Counted from the stretch's first letter, positions 52,733 through 62,909 are shown. The stretch: DNA of 64,000 bases from Martinezella lusitana (GCF_016901135.1 NZ_JAFEVL010000042.1:283898-347897); one strand, 5' to 3'. Translations and numbers: made by a program. The notes: generated by a model from the sequence alone, not told the origin.

Positions 52733-53551
52733 ATGCCTCAGTCGCTGACCATTCCTCCGGTTCATTCGGACGCCCTCTGGACAATCGAGCGCGGCGTCTC
52801 ACCGATCGTTGCGACGGCCATCCACGATGGGCACGCCGTTCGCAAGGAGCTGGAAGGCTTGTATGCGCTTTCATCCGATGAGCGCCTTCGCGAGGAGGAT
52901 CCATTCACGGAGTTCATCTCACGCGACGTTCCGAACCGGATCGTTTTCCATCGGTCCCGTTTCGAAGTCGACATCAACCGAGGTCGCGATGGAGCGATCT
53001 ACTACGCACCGGAACAGGCCTGGGGATTGACGGTCTGGAAAGACGGGCTTTCATCCGATGACGCCAAGACCTCCCTTCAGACCCATGATGATTATTACGA
53101 AGTGCTGCTGGCCTTTTTGAAGGGTATCGAGCGTTGGCATGGCCGATTCGTGGTTCTCGATATCCACAGCTACAATCATCGTCGGGGAGGACCTGCCGCT
53201 GCACCGACGGAACAGGCAAAAGCACCGCATATCAATATTGGCACGTCCTCCCTCGACCGCGCCCGCTGGTCGCACGTGCTCGATGTTCTCACGGATCATT
53301 TCCAGTCTTTCGAGATCGACGGCTGCCGGCTCGACGTGCGGGAAAACATTGCCTTCCAGGGCAAGGGCGAGCAGACCCGCTTCATCCATGAGCATTTCCC
53401 TCTCACCGGCTGCGCCATCGCGGTCGAATTCAAAAAATTCTTCATGGACGAGTGGACGGGCAAACCGGATCTCGATGTCCTTAAAAAGCTCCGCGGCATC
53501 GTTGCGTCCACCGTTCCCCTGTTGGAGCAAGCACTGGGGTCTGAGCAATGA
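52733..53551 (+). CDS. N-formylglutamate amidohydrolase family protein
   Basis: A 272-residue FGase-fold hydrolase. FHRSRFEVDINRGRDGAIYY, FVVLDIHSYNHRRGGPAAAP (metal-binding His region) and FQGKGEQTRFIHEHFPLTGC are visible. FGases cleave N-formyl-Glu but this branch accompanies DUF1704 proteins and its substrate is not known. The ATG at 52733 begins the protein-like sequence; the open frame extends 34 codons upstream. Its stop overlaps the next start (ATGA), making a three-gene operon with the QEGLA and ATP-grasp genes. Confidence 0.82.
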   Translation: MPQSLTIPPVHSDALWTIERGVSPIVATAIHDGHAVRKELEGLYALSSDERLREEDPFTEFISRDVPNRIVFHRSRFEVDINRGRDGAIYYAPEQAWGLTVWKDGLSSDDAKTSLQTHDDYYEVLLAFLKGIERWHGRFVVLDIHSYNHRRGGPAAAPTEQAKAPHINIGTSSLDRARWSHVLDVLTDHFQSFEIDGCRLDVRENIAFQGKGEQTRFIHEHFPLTGCAIAVEFKKFFMDEWTGKPDLDVLKKLRGIVASTVPLLEQALGSEQ

Positions 53552-55443
53552 ACAAGGCGACGTCGCTTAGCCGGGAAGACGAAACGAATTGGCTCGAAGA
53601 TATCCTGACCTGTCTCCGTGAAGGCAAGTCGATCCGTCGCGATCTGCCCGGCGGTGGTCGTCTGCATATCGACAGACCCCTGCCCTTTCTATGCGTCCAT
53701 ATCGCGGAGGACGGCGCCGAACCCACGGCCCGGGACGTTGCCCAAGCCAATGCCTCTTATCTGATAGCGCCGCATGCAGCGCCGGCCATAGCGGTGATCG
53801 ATGCTGTCGTAGATACCCTGGAAGAGCGCTTTGGCGCTTTCCTCCTGCTCGACATTGGTGAACTGTCGCAGGACAGGTTTTTAACCGATGACGCGCCGTT
53901 CTTGCCACCATTCGAAGTGTCGATCTGGTCGAGCGCCGATGCGATTGCAGCAGCCGATGCATTCTCGACGGCCGTCAGCGACAGCGAAGCGCGGTTCCGT
54001 ACGCCGCGCGTGGAGAAGACGGAGGCGGCTCCCTTGAGCGACGACAAACAGCTCGCGCGCGAACTCGGCTGCTCGGCCATTGCCGTGAGATTCGCACCGG
54101 TCTACCGCCAACCCGGCTCCGAAGACATCTATCCGGAACTTCGCGAACAGCTTGTGGCCATGTTCTTCGATGCGGGCCTGCAGGCTTTCGCCTCCTTTAT
54201 CGCAATGCATCAGCTCTTCAAGCTGACCACGCACCGAGCACTCGGACGTAAGGCGTTCATCGACGCGGTTTCCAGGGTAGACCGCAACATCGATGAGATC
54301 GCTTCGACGTTCGACTTTCTTCTGGCGGTTACACCCATCAATGCGGAAGCTGCGTTTGAAGCCTTCAAGGCCAGCGGCCACGGGGCACAGCCGGCCTTTC
54401 TCTACCGCCCGCTCGGATTGCAGGTAGAGACGGTCAAGCGGAAACTTTTCTCGATCTCCTTCGAACATCTCGAAGACCCCGTGCTCTACCAACTCTATCG
54501 CGAAAAGCAGCGGGAGCTAGATCTGCAACTCTCGCTGCTATCGTCGCGACAGAACCCCAAATTTGTCGAGTTCGGCCGCGCACTCTATGAGCCGGTCGAG
54601 CGGCCCTTGCTGCGCGAGGCGACAACGATCCTGACCGCCTTGAACGGAAAATGGCCGAACGTCGATGACGACGCGGGCATGGGAAACAAGATCGCCGACT
54701 GTTTCCAAGTGGAGCGGCGGGCCAGGGCTATGGTCGCGGCATATCAGCGACAAGGAAAGGATTTCGAGGCATCGGTCGAGCTTCGCGACGATTTGCCTTC
54801 AGGCCTGATGGTGTCCGGACATCGTTTGCTGATCGCCCGCAGTACGCTGATGGATATACGCCGCGTCGAGCCCTTGCTGTCGCATGAGATCGGCGTTCAT
54901 CTGCTGACCTATTTCAACGGTTCGGCGCAAGGTCTGCGGCTGTTTCGCTCGGGGCTTTCAGGATATGAGGGCATGCAGGAAGGCCTGGCCGTTTTCGCCG
55001 AATATCTCTCCGGCGGCATGACGCCGGAGCGACTCAAGCTGATTGCGGGACGGGTCGTCGGATGTGCCTCCATGCTCGACGGCGCGACATTTGCCGAAAC
55101 CTATTCCGTACTCGTCAGGGACTATAATTTTTCCGAACCGGCAGCCTTCAACCTTGTCCTGCGGCTCTATCGCGGCGGCGGGCTTGCCAAGGATGCGATC
55201 TATCTTCGCGGCCTGCTCGCTCTTCTCGATCATCTTGAAAATGGCGGTGCTCTGGAGCCATTCTGGATGGGCAAGATTGCCGCGTCGCATTTCAAGGTCA
55301 TGCAGGAACTCGCCGACCGCGGACTTCTCCGCTTACCGGCAATCCAGCCCATCTTTCTTCACACCGATGCAGGACGTACGCGGCTGGAACGGGCCAGAAG
55401 CGGTATGCGCCCTCTCGACATGATCCAACGACAGGAGCCGTGA
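53548..55443 (+). CDS. DUF1704 / QEGLA-motif metallopeptidase-like protein
   Basis: A 631-residue protein of the group named 'flavohemoglobin expression-modulating QEGLA motif protein'. The zinc site is VEPLLSHEIGVHLLTYFNGS (H-E-x-x-x-H, ~447) with the downstream YEGMQEGLAVFAEYLSGGMT (QEGLA, ~474). FNLVLRLYRGGGLAKDAIYL follows. The fold is related to tyrosine-carboxypeptidase/MATCAP-type peptidases, so peptide or amide hydrolysis is likely, but the bacterial role is undescribed. The N-terminal ~170 residues may hold a separate domain. Coupled to both neighbours. Confidence 0.85.
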   Translation: MNKATSLSREDETNWLEDILTCLREGKSIRRDLPGGGRLHIDRPLPFLCVHIAEDGAEPTARDVAQANASYLIAPHAAPAIAVIDAVVDTLEERFGAFLLLDIGELSQDRFLTDDAPFLPPFEVSIWSSADAIAAADAFSTAVSDSEARFRTPRVEKTEAAPLSDDKQLARELGCSAIAVRFAPVYRQPGSEDIYPELREQLVAMFFDAGLQAFASFIAMHQLFKLTTHRALGRKAFIDAVSRVDRNIDEIASTFDFLLAVTPINAEAAFEAFKASGHGAQPAFLYRPLGLQVETVKRKLFSISFEHLEDPVLYQLYREKQRELDLQLSLLSSRQNPKFVEFGRALYEPVERPLLREATTILTALNGKWPNVDDDAGMGNKIADCFQVERRARAMVAAYQRQGKDFEASVELRDDLPSGLMVSGHRLLIARSTLMDIRRVEPLLSHEIGVHLLTYFNGSAQGLRLFRSGLSGYEGMQEGLAVFAEYLSGGMTPERLKLIAGRVVGCASMLDGATFAETYSVLVRDYNFSEPAAFNLVLRLYRGGGLAKDAIYLRGLLALLDHLENGGALEPFWMGKIAASHFKVMQELADRGLLRLPAIQPIFLHTDAGRTRLERARSGMRPLDMIQRQEP

Positions 55444-56490
55444 ATGCGGATAGCATTTTTTGTAAACTCCATCGAAGGCGAAACCAAGGATTACACGACG
55501 ACCGGGCTCGCGCTTGCCGGCATCGCCCGTGGTCATGACGTCTGTTATTTGACGCCAGGCGACTTCGTGTTTCGTCCCGACGACCGCCTGATGATCCGCA
55601 CAACCGCCCTCAAGAATGGAAAGCCGAAAAAAGCTGATACCTTTATCAGCGCATTGCAGGGCGATCAGGTGGAAATCCAGACCGTCGACATCAGCGAGAT
55701 CGATGTGCTCTTCTTACGCAACGACCCATCCGAAGATGCTGATGAACGGCCGTGGGCGGCGCATGCCGGTGCGATCTTCGGAAGGCTCGCGGCCGAGCGC
55801 GGTGTGCTCACTGTCAACGATCCGGACGGTTTGGCACGCGCTCAGAACAAGCTCTATTTTCAGGGCTTTCCGGAGGCGGTGCGACCGTCCACTCTGATAT
55901 CGAAAAACATCGAGGAGATCCGCGCCTTCGTCGACAAGCAGAAGCAGGGCACCATCCTGAAGCCGCTGCAGGGATCGGGCGGTAAGAACGTTTTCAAGAT
56001 CGCCTCTACCAAGGAAAGCAACCTCAATCAGATTTTCGAGGCGGTCAGCGGCGAAGGGTACCTGATCGCACAGGCCTATCTTCCCGAAGCGATGGCTGGC
56101 GATATCCGACTGTTCCTGATGAATGGCCGACCGTTGCAGCGCGACGGCGTTTATGCCGCCTTCCGGCGTGTGCCGGCAAAAGGCGATGTCCGTTCCAACA
56201 TGCATGCGGCAGGCACCGCCGCCGCCGCCGAAATCACGCCCGAGATTCTCGCAGTCGCCGAAATGGTCCGGCCCAAGCTCGTCGAGGATGGCATGTTCCT
56301 CGTCGGGCTCGACATCGTCGGCGACAAAATCCTCGAGATCAACGTCTTCACGCCCGGCGGCCTACCCGATATTGCCGAACTCCACGGCGTCGATCTGACG
56401 CCCGATGTCATCATTGCGCTGGAACAGAAGATGGAGATGAGGAAGAATTATGCCGGTCGGATTTCAAACCGGAGGCTGGCAACTTTGTAG
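55444..56490 (+). CDS. Glutathione-synthase-like ATP-grasp ligase
   Basis: A 348-residue ATP-grasp protein. IDVLFLRNDPSEDADERPWA and VNDPDGLARAQNKLYFQGFP are GshB-like; GTILKPLQGSGGKNVFKIAS is the glycine-rich ATP loop, LIAQAYLPEAMAGDIRLFLM and GLDIVGDKILEINVFTPGGL the metal/ATP site. Its ATG follows the QEGLA stop directly (TGAATG). Location in an amidase-peptidase operon argues for a ligase acting on a different gamma-glutamyl or amino-acid amide rather than housekeeping glutathione synthesis. Confidence 0.85.
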   Translation: MRIAFFVNSIEGETKDYTTTGLALAGIARGHDVCYLTPGDFVFRPDDRLMIRTTALKNGKPKKADTFISALQGDQVEIQTVDISEIDVLFLRNDPSEDADERPWAAHAGAIFGRLAAERGVLTVNDPDGLARAQNKLYFQGFPEAVRPSTLISKNIEEIRAFVDKQKQGTILKPLQGSGGKNVFKIASTKESNLNQIFEAVSGEGYLIAQAYLPEAMAGDIRLFLMNGRPLQRDGVYAAFRRVPAKGDVRSNMHAAGTAAAAEITPEILAVAEMVRPKLVEDGMFLVGLDIVGDKILEINVFTPGGLPDIAELHGVDLTPDVIIALEQKMEMRKNYAGRISNRRLATL

Positions 56491-56793
56491 TTTGCCGACC
56501 TGTGAATCCGCACCGAAGGCTGACCCTTCCGACATGAGCGAAAGGCGTGATTTACAGACAGAAAATGGAAATTGAGTGGAGTCTCAATCTGCGCCGATGA
56601 TGACCCAATCTATTGTGAAATTATCCAACAAACACATGCACTTAATCGCGGTCTGTTCAGGGGTCAGCAGTCGATGCTGATTCACAACCTCAACACGCCG
56701 AGTAGAGAAGGTTGGCGATGAAGTCAAAATCGAAACCATACCTTTCAATCGACCACTTAATGATCTATATTCTGGTCGGAAAGGAGTCTTCGC
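56491..56793. other. Gap before the Phd-ParE pair
   Basis: No gene seen. The last 50 bases, including TTAATGATCTATATTCTGGT, should contain the toxin-antitoxin promoter; AAAGGAG lies before the antitoxin ATG. Confidence 0.4.
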
Positions 56794-57075
56794 ATGAAGC
56801 TGTCAGAACAGGTTAGGCCTATCAGCTATCTTAAGGCGCATGCCCCGGAGATCATCCGCACGCTGAAGGATAACCCACAGCCGGTTGTCATTACGCTCCA
56901 TGGAGAGGCGAAAGCCGTCCTTCAGGACGTCGGCCAATACGAAGAAACGCAGGAGACGTTGGCGCTCTTAAAGGTGCTGGCGCTCACCAACCGACAGGTC
57001 GAGGAGGGTAAGATCCGTCCTGTGGCCGAATCCTTTGCGCGCATCCGCAAGCGTCTGGCGGATAGCCATTCCTGA
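56794..57075 (+). CDS. Phd/YefM-type antitoxin
   Basis: A 93-residue protein: MKLSEQVRPISYLKAHAPEI, LKDNPQPVVITLHGEAKAVL, QDVGQYEETQETLALLKVLA, the Phd/YefM fold that binds DNA and neutralises the toxin. GGAAAGGAG precedes it. The stop overlaps the toxin start (TGATG). Confidence 0.88.
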   Translation: MKLSEQVRPISYLKAHAPEIIRTLKDNPQPVVITLHGEAKAVLQDVGQYEETQETLALLKVLALTNRQVEEGKIRPVAESFARIRKRLADSHS

Positions 57076-57398
57076 TGTCCTATCGTGTTCTTTTCGCCGA
57101 GGACGCCGAACGAGACATCGAGGACCTCTATCGTTTCATCGCCGGCCGCGACGGCGCCGAGACTGCCGATCGAATTCTAGCGGAAATCGAGAGTGCATGC
57201 GCCGACCTTGAGGAATTCCCGGAACGAGGAAACATTCCGAAGGAATTGGCGGGCCTGGGAATCTCCGAATATCGCGAACTGCATCACAAACCGTGGCGAT
57301 TGATCTATCGCGTCATGGGCGCCGATGTTGTTGTTTATTGCGTCGCAGACGGGCGCCGCGACATGCAGGCATTTCTTGAGCGAAGGCTCATCCGATAA
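57075..57398 (+). CDS. RelE/ParE-type toxin
   Basis: A 107-residue protein: MSYRVLFAEDAERDIEDLYR, ESACADLEEFPERGNIPKEL, YRELHHKPWRLIYRVMGADV, VVYCVADGRRDMQAFLERRL, typical of ParE/RelE toxins. Coupled to the Phd-type antitoxin gene. Confidence 0.88.
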   Translation: MSYRVLFAEDAERDIEDLYRFIAGRDGAETADRILAEIESACADLEEFPERGNIPKELAGLGISEYRELHHKPWRLIYRVMGADVVVYCVADGRRDMQAFLERRLIR

Positions 57399-57587
57399 AG
57401 CTCGGCCAACGATAATGCCTCTGCGCCATATTTCGTCAAAAGCTGCGCTTTCATGTCCCCTCTGCCCTGAGGATACTCGACGCGCGCCAACCGTTGTGAT
57501 GTCGGATCGACACTTGGCAGTGGCGTTGCCACGATGATGACCAAATAAAATGATGTTCCGTTCGGGTCTGATTATGAGGACCTGTGG

Positions 57588-58112
57588 ATGGAATGGATTA
57601 ATAGCTACATCGATCGACCGTTGCTCGACGGCGCAGCTAGCGGGTTGCGAGCCTGGCATATTCGTTCTGGACAGCATCCCGAGCGGCTGGAGCCGACATG
57701 GCATCTCGCTGTGCTCTCGCTTCTCTTGATCGCCGCCGCACATTTTCTTCGCGATTCTGGGCTTGTCCTCTGCGCTTCAGCTCTCGCCATGCTCGCGCTC
57801 CCTTCCGTTTGGAAATTGGTTTCCTCGTTCAGAATAGCCAATATCTATAGCCGACGAGAATATGCACTCCACAGGACGCGCGCCCTCACAAAACGGGAGG
57901 CAGAATGGTCCGTGAGAATGACCGTCCTATTCGTGTCCGCTAGCCTCCCATTTTTCGCAGGAACAGCCGACTCCACGGGGATGTTTTTCTTATTGGGAGC
58001 AAGTCTTTGGTTTGTTCTGACAGTTCCTGCAAAATTCTATCTTCAGGCAGCCGAACCACCTGAACCCGATGAGGACGATAGATCATTTCAACGCGCCGTT
58101 GGGTTCGGCTGA
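57588..58112 (+). CDS. Hypothetical membrane protein
   Basis: A 174-residue protein with about four hydrophobic segments in two pairs: [40 protein letters not shown], then [17 protein letters not shown] and [20 protein letters not shown]. The tail is acidic ([12 protein letters not shown]). No family recognised. Confidence 0.6.
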   Translation: MEWINSYIDRPLLDGAASGLRAWHIRSGQHPERLEPTWHLAVLSLLLIAAAHFLRDSGLVLCASALAMLALPSVWKLVSSFRIANIYSRREYALHRTRALTKREAEWSVRMTVLFVSASLPFFAGTADSTGMFFLLGASLWFVLTVPAKFYLQAAEPPEPDEDDRSFQRAVGFG

Positions 58113-58287
58113 TCTACAAACAGATGCCGTGGGACGCCTTCATTGCCGACGTCCATTTGTTGCCTCGCTTGAGCGGATCAATGCCTGCAGCCAAGCGCAA
58201 AAGATCAAATGCAATAAGATTATGGATGTTCTGGAACCAATTTTGATGAGTTCCGTTGTCTCCGCATACACCGAAAAGGAGATCACC

Positions 58288-58452
58288 ATGCTTTATTATG
58301 CTCTGGTGTTTTTTGTTGTGGCGCTAATTGCGGGGGTTCTCGGATTTGGGGGAATCGCAGGCGCTTCTGCTTCGATCGCACAAGTTCTGTTCTTCATCTT
58401 CTTGGTTCTGCTGGTCATCTCGCTGGTTATGCGGGTCGTGCGGCGGCCGTAA
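58288..58452 (+). CDS. DUF1328 small membrane protein
   Basis: 54 residues: [40 protein letters not shown], ending VMRVVRRP. This is the DUF1328/YtjA pattern of two helices with a Gly-rich turn, often stress-induced in rhizobia. AAAAGGAG lies seven bases ahead of the ATG. A 7-bp stem at 58477-58494 follows. Confidence 0.85.
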   Translation: MLYYALVFFVVALIAGVLGFGGIAGASASIAQVLFFIFLVLLVISLVMRVVRRP

Positions 58453-58883
58453 GAATAGATTACGCCTGTGCCGCAGCCCGGCTGAAGAGCCGGGTGGTGC
58501 TTGCGATTTCGGAAAATGCCGAGGAACTGAATTTCTCATCGGGATTGGCCGGCCGCTATAAGCGTCTTTAAAAAGCAATCACCACATCGCCCAGAAGGAA
58601 ATGAGGCCGCTGACGGTCTGGGTATAGTGCGTCTCGCGAAATCCATGATCGGAAAACCATTCCTGGTTTTGCGCTTGTTTGCACCTGTACACAAAAGCCT
58701 GCAAGCCGCTCGATCCCGGCGCATTCCAATCGACCGCGTGTGTGAACCGCGAGAAGTAGCGGCTGTCATTGCTCCTCTTGTGAGCAACTACACGAACTTC
58801 GCGATCAGTGCGAAATGACCATCGACCGAAGTGTCTCAATTTCTAACGGACAACCGACTGAAGCCCAAAGCGAGGTGACGTCC
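58453..58883. other. Gap with hairpin and SDR-like debris
   Basis: 58477-58494 is a CCCGGCT-GAAG-AGCCGGG hairpin without a T run, perhaps ending the DUF1328 transcript. At 58700-58818 a plus-strand frame reads RIPIDRVCEPREVAAVIAPL, VSNYTNFAISAK, resembling the end of a short-chain dehydrogenase (R-x-G-EP-EVA). No start or active site is present. Confidence 0.4.
58477..58494 (+). terminator. Hairpin after the DUF1328 gene
   Basis: Perfect 7-bp stem CCCGGCT/AGCCGGG with a GAAG loop, 25 bases after the stop. There is no T tract, so it may be a weak or Rho-assisted terminator. Confidence 0.4.
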
Positions 58884-59321
58884 ATGAATTACAAACAGGT
58901 CAGTGAGACGAACGGCCAGCGGACCTATGTGGTCGTACTTGATGCGACAGAGGAAGCCTTCTCCACCCTTGGCGGCTTTGCCATCGCTGAAAGGCTGACG
59001 GCCGCGTCAGTCACCGCCATCGGCGCTTTCGAAAAGGCCACCGTCGGCTGGTTCGATTTTGCCAGCCGCAGCTATCTCAAGATTCCCGTCGATAGTCAGT
59101 GCGAGGTGCTGAGCCTGCTCGGCGATATAGCGACCGGCGACGATGGCAAGGCAAGTCTCCATCTCCACGCGGTTTTGGGCCTCCAGGACGGCTCCACGCG
59201 CGGCGGCCATTTCCTTGACGGCATCGTGCATCCGACATTGGAGGCTACGATCGTCGAAGCACCTGCCCACCTTCGCCGTCGCCACCAGCACGATCTTGGC
59301 ATTGCGCTCATTGCCCTTTGA
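58884..59321 (+). CDS. PPC-domain (DUF296) DNA-binding-type protein
   Basis: A 145-residue single-domain PPC/DUF296 protein: TYVVVLDATEEAFSTLGGFA, SVTAIGAFEKATVGWFDFAS, YLKIPVDSQCEVLSLLGDIA, SLHLHAVLGLQDGSTRGGHF, LDGIVHPTLEATIVEAPAHL. In plants the domain pairs with AT hooks; in bacteria it stands alone and its role is unsettled. Start at ATG 58884 with GAGGTGA ahead; upstream residues to 58815 look non-coding. Confidence 0.85.
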   Translation: MNYKQVSETNGQRTYVVVLDATEEAFSTLGGFAIAERLTAASVTAIGAFEKATVGWFDFASRSYLKIPVDSQCEVLSLLGDIATGDDGKASLHLHAVLGLQDGSTRGGHFLDGIVHPTLEATIVEAPAHLRRRHQHDLGIALIAL

Positions 59322-59411
59322 ACGGCCCAAGAGCGACGAACGCAGGTCGCTCGGAACAACCAGGAATAGCGGACGTTAGGTCCGCAGAATGACGTCCGAA
59401 GGAGGACCCCA

Positions 59412-61505
59412 ATGGCGACGGATACGAATTTCGAGACCTCGCGCGGCGAAGGCGGCGAGACGCATCAGCAGGTACCGGCCAAGGGGCCACATGGGGGCGT
59501 CGATCATTTGACGACAGACCAGGGCATCCCTGTCTCCGACAATCAGAACAGCTTGAAATCGGGCGTACGCGGGCCGACCCTTCTTGAAGATTTCGCGCTG
59601 CGCGAAAAGATCTTTCATTTCGATCACGAACGCATCCCCGAGCGGATCGTGCATGCCCGCGGTTCGGGCGCGCATGGGTTTTTCGAACTCTATGAGCCGC
59701 TGCCCGACATCACCAAGGCCGATCTGTTCCAGCGCAAGGGCGAAAAGACCCCGGTCTTCGTCCGCTTCTCCACCGTTGCCGGCGGCGCAGGCTCCGTCGA
59801 TACGCCGCGCGACGTGCGCGGCTTCGCGGTGAAATTCTACACCAAGCAAGGCAACTGGGATCTCGTCGGCAACAACATCCCCGTCTTCTTCATCCAGGAT
59901 GCGATCAAGTTTCCAGATCTCATCCACGCCGTCAAAATGGAGGCGGACAGGGCTTATCCGCAAGCCGGCAGTGCCCACGATACCTTCTGGGACTGGGCAT
60001 CCCTGATGCCGGAAGCGACCCATATGCTGATGTGGGCGATGTCGGATCGCGCCATTCCTCGCTCGCTCCGCATGATGCAGGGCTTCGGCATCCACACTTT
60101 CCGCCTCGTCAACGAGGCCGGTAAATCCACCTTCGTGAAATTCCATTGGCGGCCGAAACTCGGCATGCAGTCGCTGGTGTGGGACGAAGCGTTGAAACTA
60201 CAGGCAGCCGATAACGACTATCATCGCCGCGATCTGTTCGAGACGATCGCCGCCGGCCATTTTCCGGAATGGGAGCTCGGCCTGCAGCTCTTCGACGACA
60301 AATTCGCCGAAAGCCTTCCCTATGATGTCCTCGATTCCACCAAGCTCATTCCGGAGGAGATCCTGCCACTCAAGATCGTCGGACGGATGGTGCTTGATCG
60401 CAATCCGGACAATTTCTTTGCCGAGACCGAGCAGGTCGCCTTCTGTCCGGCCAATATCGTGCCGGGGGTCGATTTCACCAACGATCCGCTGCTGCAGGGG
60501 CGCCTGTTCAGCTATCTCGACACACAGAAATCACGGCTCGGCACTGCGAATTTCCATCAATTGCCGATCAACGCGCCGAAATGTCCGGTGATGAACTTCC
60601 AGCGCGACGGTCAGATGCAGATGAATGTACCCAAGGGCCGCGCCAATTACGAACCGAACAGTCTTGCCGCAAGCGGCGAACCTGGCGGGCCGCGCGAATG
60701 TCCCGTCACCGGCTTTCGAACCTTCGCCCACCAGGCCGGAGAAGGAGAGCAAGGGGACAAGTTACGGGCACGCGGCGAACTCTTTGCCGATCACTACAGT
60801 CAGGCACGCCTGTTCTGGAATTCACAAACACCGTCGGAACAGGCTCACATCGCCTCCGCCTTCGTGTTCGAGCTATCGAAGGTGCAGCTCGAGCAGGTGC
60901 CGCCACGCATGGTGGGCAACCTCATGAATGTCGATGCCGATCTGGCAAACCGCGTCGCCGCCGGTCTCGGCATCGTCCTGCCCAACAAGAATCCGCCCGC
61001 CCGTAAACCGATCGATCTCGATCCTTCGCCGTCCCTGTCCATACATCGCAACATGCGGGACACTATCGAAGGTCGGCAGATCGGCATCATGATCGCCGCC
61101 GGTAGCGACGCCAAGGCAATCTCCGATCTTATCGGCTCTCTGACCGCTGCCGGCGCCACACCCTTCATCGTCGCGCCGAAGGTGGGAGGAACGAAACTTT
61201 CAGATGGCAATACGATCCAGGCCGACGGGCAACTCCTCGGTTCGCCGTCACAGCTCTTCGACGCCGTGGCGGTCATCCTGTCGAAGGAGGGTGCGGCAAT
61301 GCTTGTCAAGGAAGGGGCTGCGGTGCAATGGGTGATGGATGCTTTCGGCCATCTGAAGGCCATCGGTTATGATGAGCCGGCCAAGCCTCTGCTCGACAAA
61401 GCCGGCATTCAACCTGACGCAGGTGTGGTCGGTCTCTCCGCCTTTGTCGGTGCAGCCGGCAAGCGTTATTGGGATCGCGAGCCCCACATCCGCATGCTTG
61501 CGTAA
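59412..61505 (+). CDS. katE: Large-subunit catalase (KatE/HPII type)
   Basis: A 697-residue clade-2 catalase. [20 protein letters not shown] has the catalytic His, [20 protein letters not shown] the family signature, [20 protein letters not shown] the Asn region, and [15 protein letters not shown] the heme-ligand Tyr. The C-terminal ~150 residues ([20 protein letters not shown] onward) are the DJ-1/GATase-like domain of HPII enzymes. AGGAGG precedes the ATG. It protects against hydrogen peroxide. Confidence 0.94.
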   Translation: MATDTNFETSRGEGGETHQQVPAKGPHGGVDHLTTDQGIPVSDNQNSLKSGVRGPTLLEDFALREKIFHFDHERIPERIVHARGSGAHGFFELYEPLPDITKADLFQRKGEKTPVFVRFSTVAGGAGSVDTPRDVRGFAVKFYTKQGNWDLVGNNIPVFFIQDAIKFPDLIHAVKMEADRAYPQAGSAHDTFWDWASLMPEATHMLMWAMSDRAIPRSLRMMQGFGIHTFRLVNEAGKSTFVKFHWRPKLGMQSLVWDEALKLQAADNDYHRRDLFETIAAGHFPEWELGLQLFDDKFAESLPYDVLDSTKLIPEEILPLKIVGRMVLDRNPDNFFAETEQVAFCPANIVPGVDFTNDPLLQGRLFSYLDTQKSRLGTANFHQLPINAPKCPVMNFQRDGQMQMNVPKGRANYEPNSLAASGEPGGPRECPVTGFRTFAHQAGEGEQGDKLRARGELFADHYSQARLFWNSQTPSEQAHIASAFVFELSKVQLEQVPPRMVGNLMNVDADLANRVAAGLGIVLPNKNPPARKPIDLDPSPSLSIHRNMRDTIEGRQIGIMIAAGSDAKAISDLIGSLTAAGATPFIVAPKVGGTKLSDGNTIQADGQLLGSPSQLFDAVAVILSKEGAAMLVKEGAAVQWVMDAFGHLKAIGYDEPAKPLLDKAGIQPDAGVVGLSAFVGAAGKRYWDREPHIRMLA

Positions 61506-61515
61506 GCTGCGCACG

Positions 61516-62730
61516 ATGCCGAGAACATCAAACACCCGCGCGGGCGCAAAATCTCAAATGCGCCCGAGCAAGAGGACCACGACTGAGGGCAATACGCGTT
61601 TGGGATCGGGACTAAATGGCGGCGGCAGCGACAGCGTCGCCAGACCAGCGGCAGCCAAGGTCGTAGAGGGACGCGGACGCACAGCTGTTGACCCGGCGGT
61701 GCCGAAAGGTGACCATGGTTCGGGATGTTTCTATCTCGCCACACTGGACAGCGGCGTTACCCGCAAGAAGGGCCGAAAAGACTTTCTCTATTACGACCAG
61801 AGCGGAAACCGCATCATCGACAAGGTCGAGCTCGACCGCTTTTCCGCCTTGGCCATTCCTCCCGCGTACATTGACGTGATCATTTCACCGGATCCGCGAT
61901 CGCACCTCCAGGCCGTCGGCCGCGATGTCAGGGGACGGAAACAATATCGCTATCATCCGGATTGGATCGCAGAGCGCGGCCGGGAAAAATTCGCGCAACT
62001 GGCGGAGTTCGCCCGAGCATTGCCTAAAATCCGCAAGCGGATCGATATCGACCTTCGCCGCAGGAAGCCCGGACTAGCGAAGGCGCTCGCTACCGTCGTC
62101 TGGCTAATGGACAAGCTTTTCATCCGCATCGGCAACGAGGCCTATGCTATGGAAAACCGCTCCTATGGCTTGACGACTTTGCGCAGCCGCCACGTCAAAG
62201 TGGTTGGATCACGCGTCCAGTTTCGATTCAAGGGAAAATCCGGCAAGGAATGGCGACTGAGCTACAGCGATCGTCGCATCATCCGCGCCATACGAATGCT
62301 GCAGGAGTTGCCCGGCCAGCAGCTGTTCCAATATGTGGACGACGATGGCGCTCGTCATTCGATACGCTCGCAGGACGTTAACGCTTATATTCGTGAGGCG
62401 GCCGCCGGCGACTTCAGCTCGCGGCAATTCCGCACCTGGGGCGCCACCCGTATGGCCGCTTCCACGCTGGCGGCTGTCCAACCTGCCGACACCGCCACAG
62501 CGCGAGCGAGACAAGTGAACGAAGTCGTCGATGCCGTTGCGGCGAAACTGGTGAACACGCGCGCTGTCTGCCGAGGATCCTACATCCACCCGCGTGTATT
62601 TGAAGACTTCGAAAACGGCCACCTAGCCGAAATTGCGCAAGTGAAGGTGAAGACGAGATCCAGCAACATACTGAGATGGTTGGACGAAGATGAAGTCGCA
62701 GTGCTTCGGTGGTTGGAGCAGTCAGCATGA
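61516..62730 (+). CDS. DNA topoisomerase IB (poxvirus type)
   Basis: A 404-residue topoisomerase IB. The N-terminal domain has YYDQSGNRIIDKVELDRFSA and IPPAYIDVIISPDPRSHLQA. The catalytic domain has LFIRIGNEAYAMENRSYGLT, FKGKSGKEWRL, the histidine-region FRTWGATRMAASTLAAVQ, and VNTRAVCRGSYIHPRV with the nucleophilic Tyr. ATG 61516 is chosen although the frame is open from inside the catalase gene. The Lys/Arg-rich lead of ~50 residues precedes the fold. Confidence 0.9.
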   Translation: MPRTSNTRAGAKSQMRPSKRTTTEGNTRLGSGLNGGGSDSVARPAAAKVVEGRGRTAVDPAVPKGDHGSGCFYLATLDSGVTRKKGRKDFLYYDQSGNRIIDKVELDRFSALAIPPAYIDVIISPDPRSHLQAVGRDVRGRKQYRYHPDWIAERGREKFAQLAEFARALPKIRKRIDIDLRRRKPGLAKALATVVWLMDKLFIRIGNEAYAMENRSYGLTTLRSRHVKVVGSRVQFRFKGKSGKEWRLSYSDRRIIRAIRMLQELPGQQLFQYVDDDGARHSIRSQDVNAYIREAAAGDFSSRQFRTWGATRMAASTLAAVQPADTATARARQVNEVVDAVAAKLVNTRAVCRGSYIHPRVFEDFENGHLAEIAQVKVKTRSSNILRWLDEDEVAVLRWLEQSA

Positions 62731-62909
62731 ATACGATCCAGCTTTACAAGCATTTCGATCCGTCAAAGAAACCGCAGCCTAGGGATATGATCAAACTCCT
62801 CTCGAGCATTCGCCAGGCGACCAACGGCGAGCTGAATCCGCCGGCTGACGCGGCAGTTTTCCGGCTCAGTGCCGACGCAAACCCACCGCATTCACTTGTC
62901 TATACCTAA
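62727..62909 (+). CDS. Small hypothetical protein
   Basis: 60 residues, MNTIQLYKHFDPSKKPQPRD, MIKLLSSIRQATNGELNPPA and a short tail. Its ATG overlaps the topoisomerase stop (ATGA). No family recognised. Confidence 0.5.
   Translation: MNTIQLYKHFDPSKKPQPRDMIKLLSSIRQATNGELNPPADAAVFRLSADANPPHSLVYT

Noticed and set aside
60581..61006. 141-codon plus-strand frame inside the catalase gene
   Set aside because: Shadow of katE, whose frame has full family motifs.
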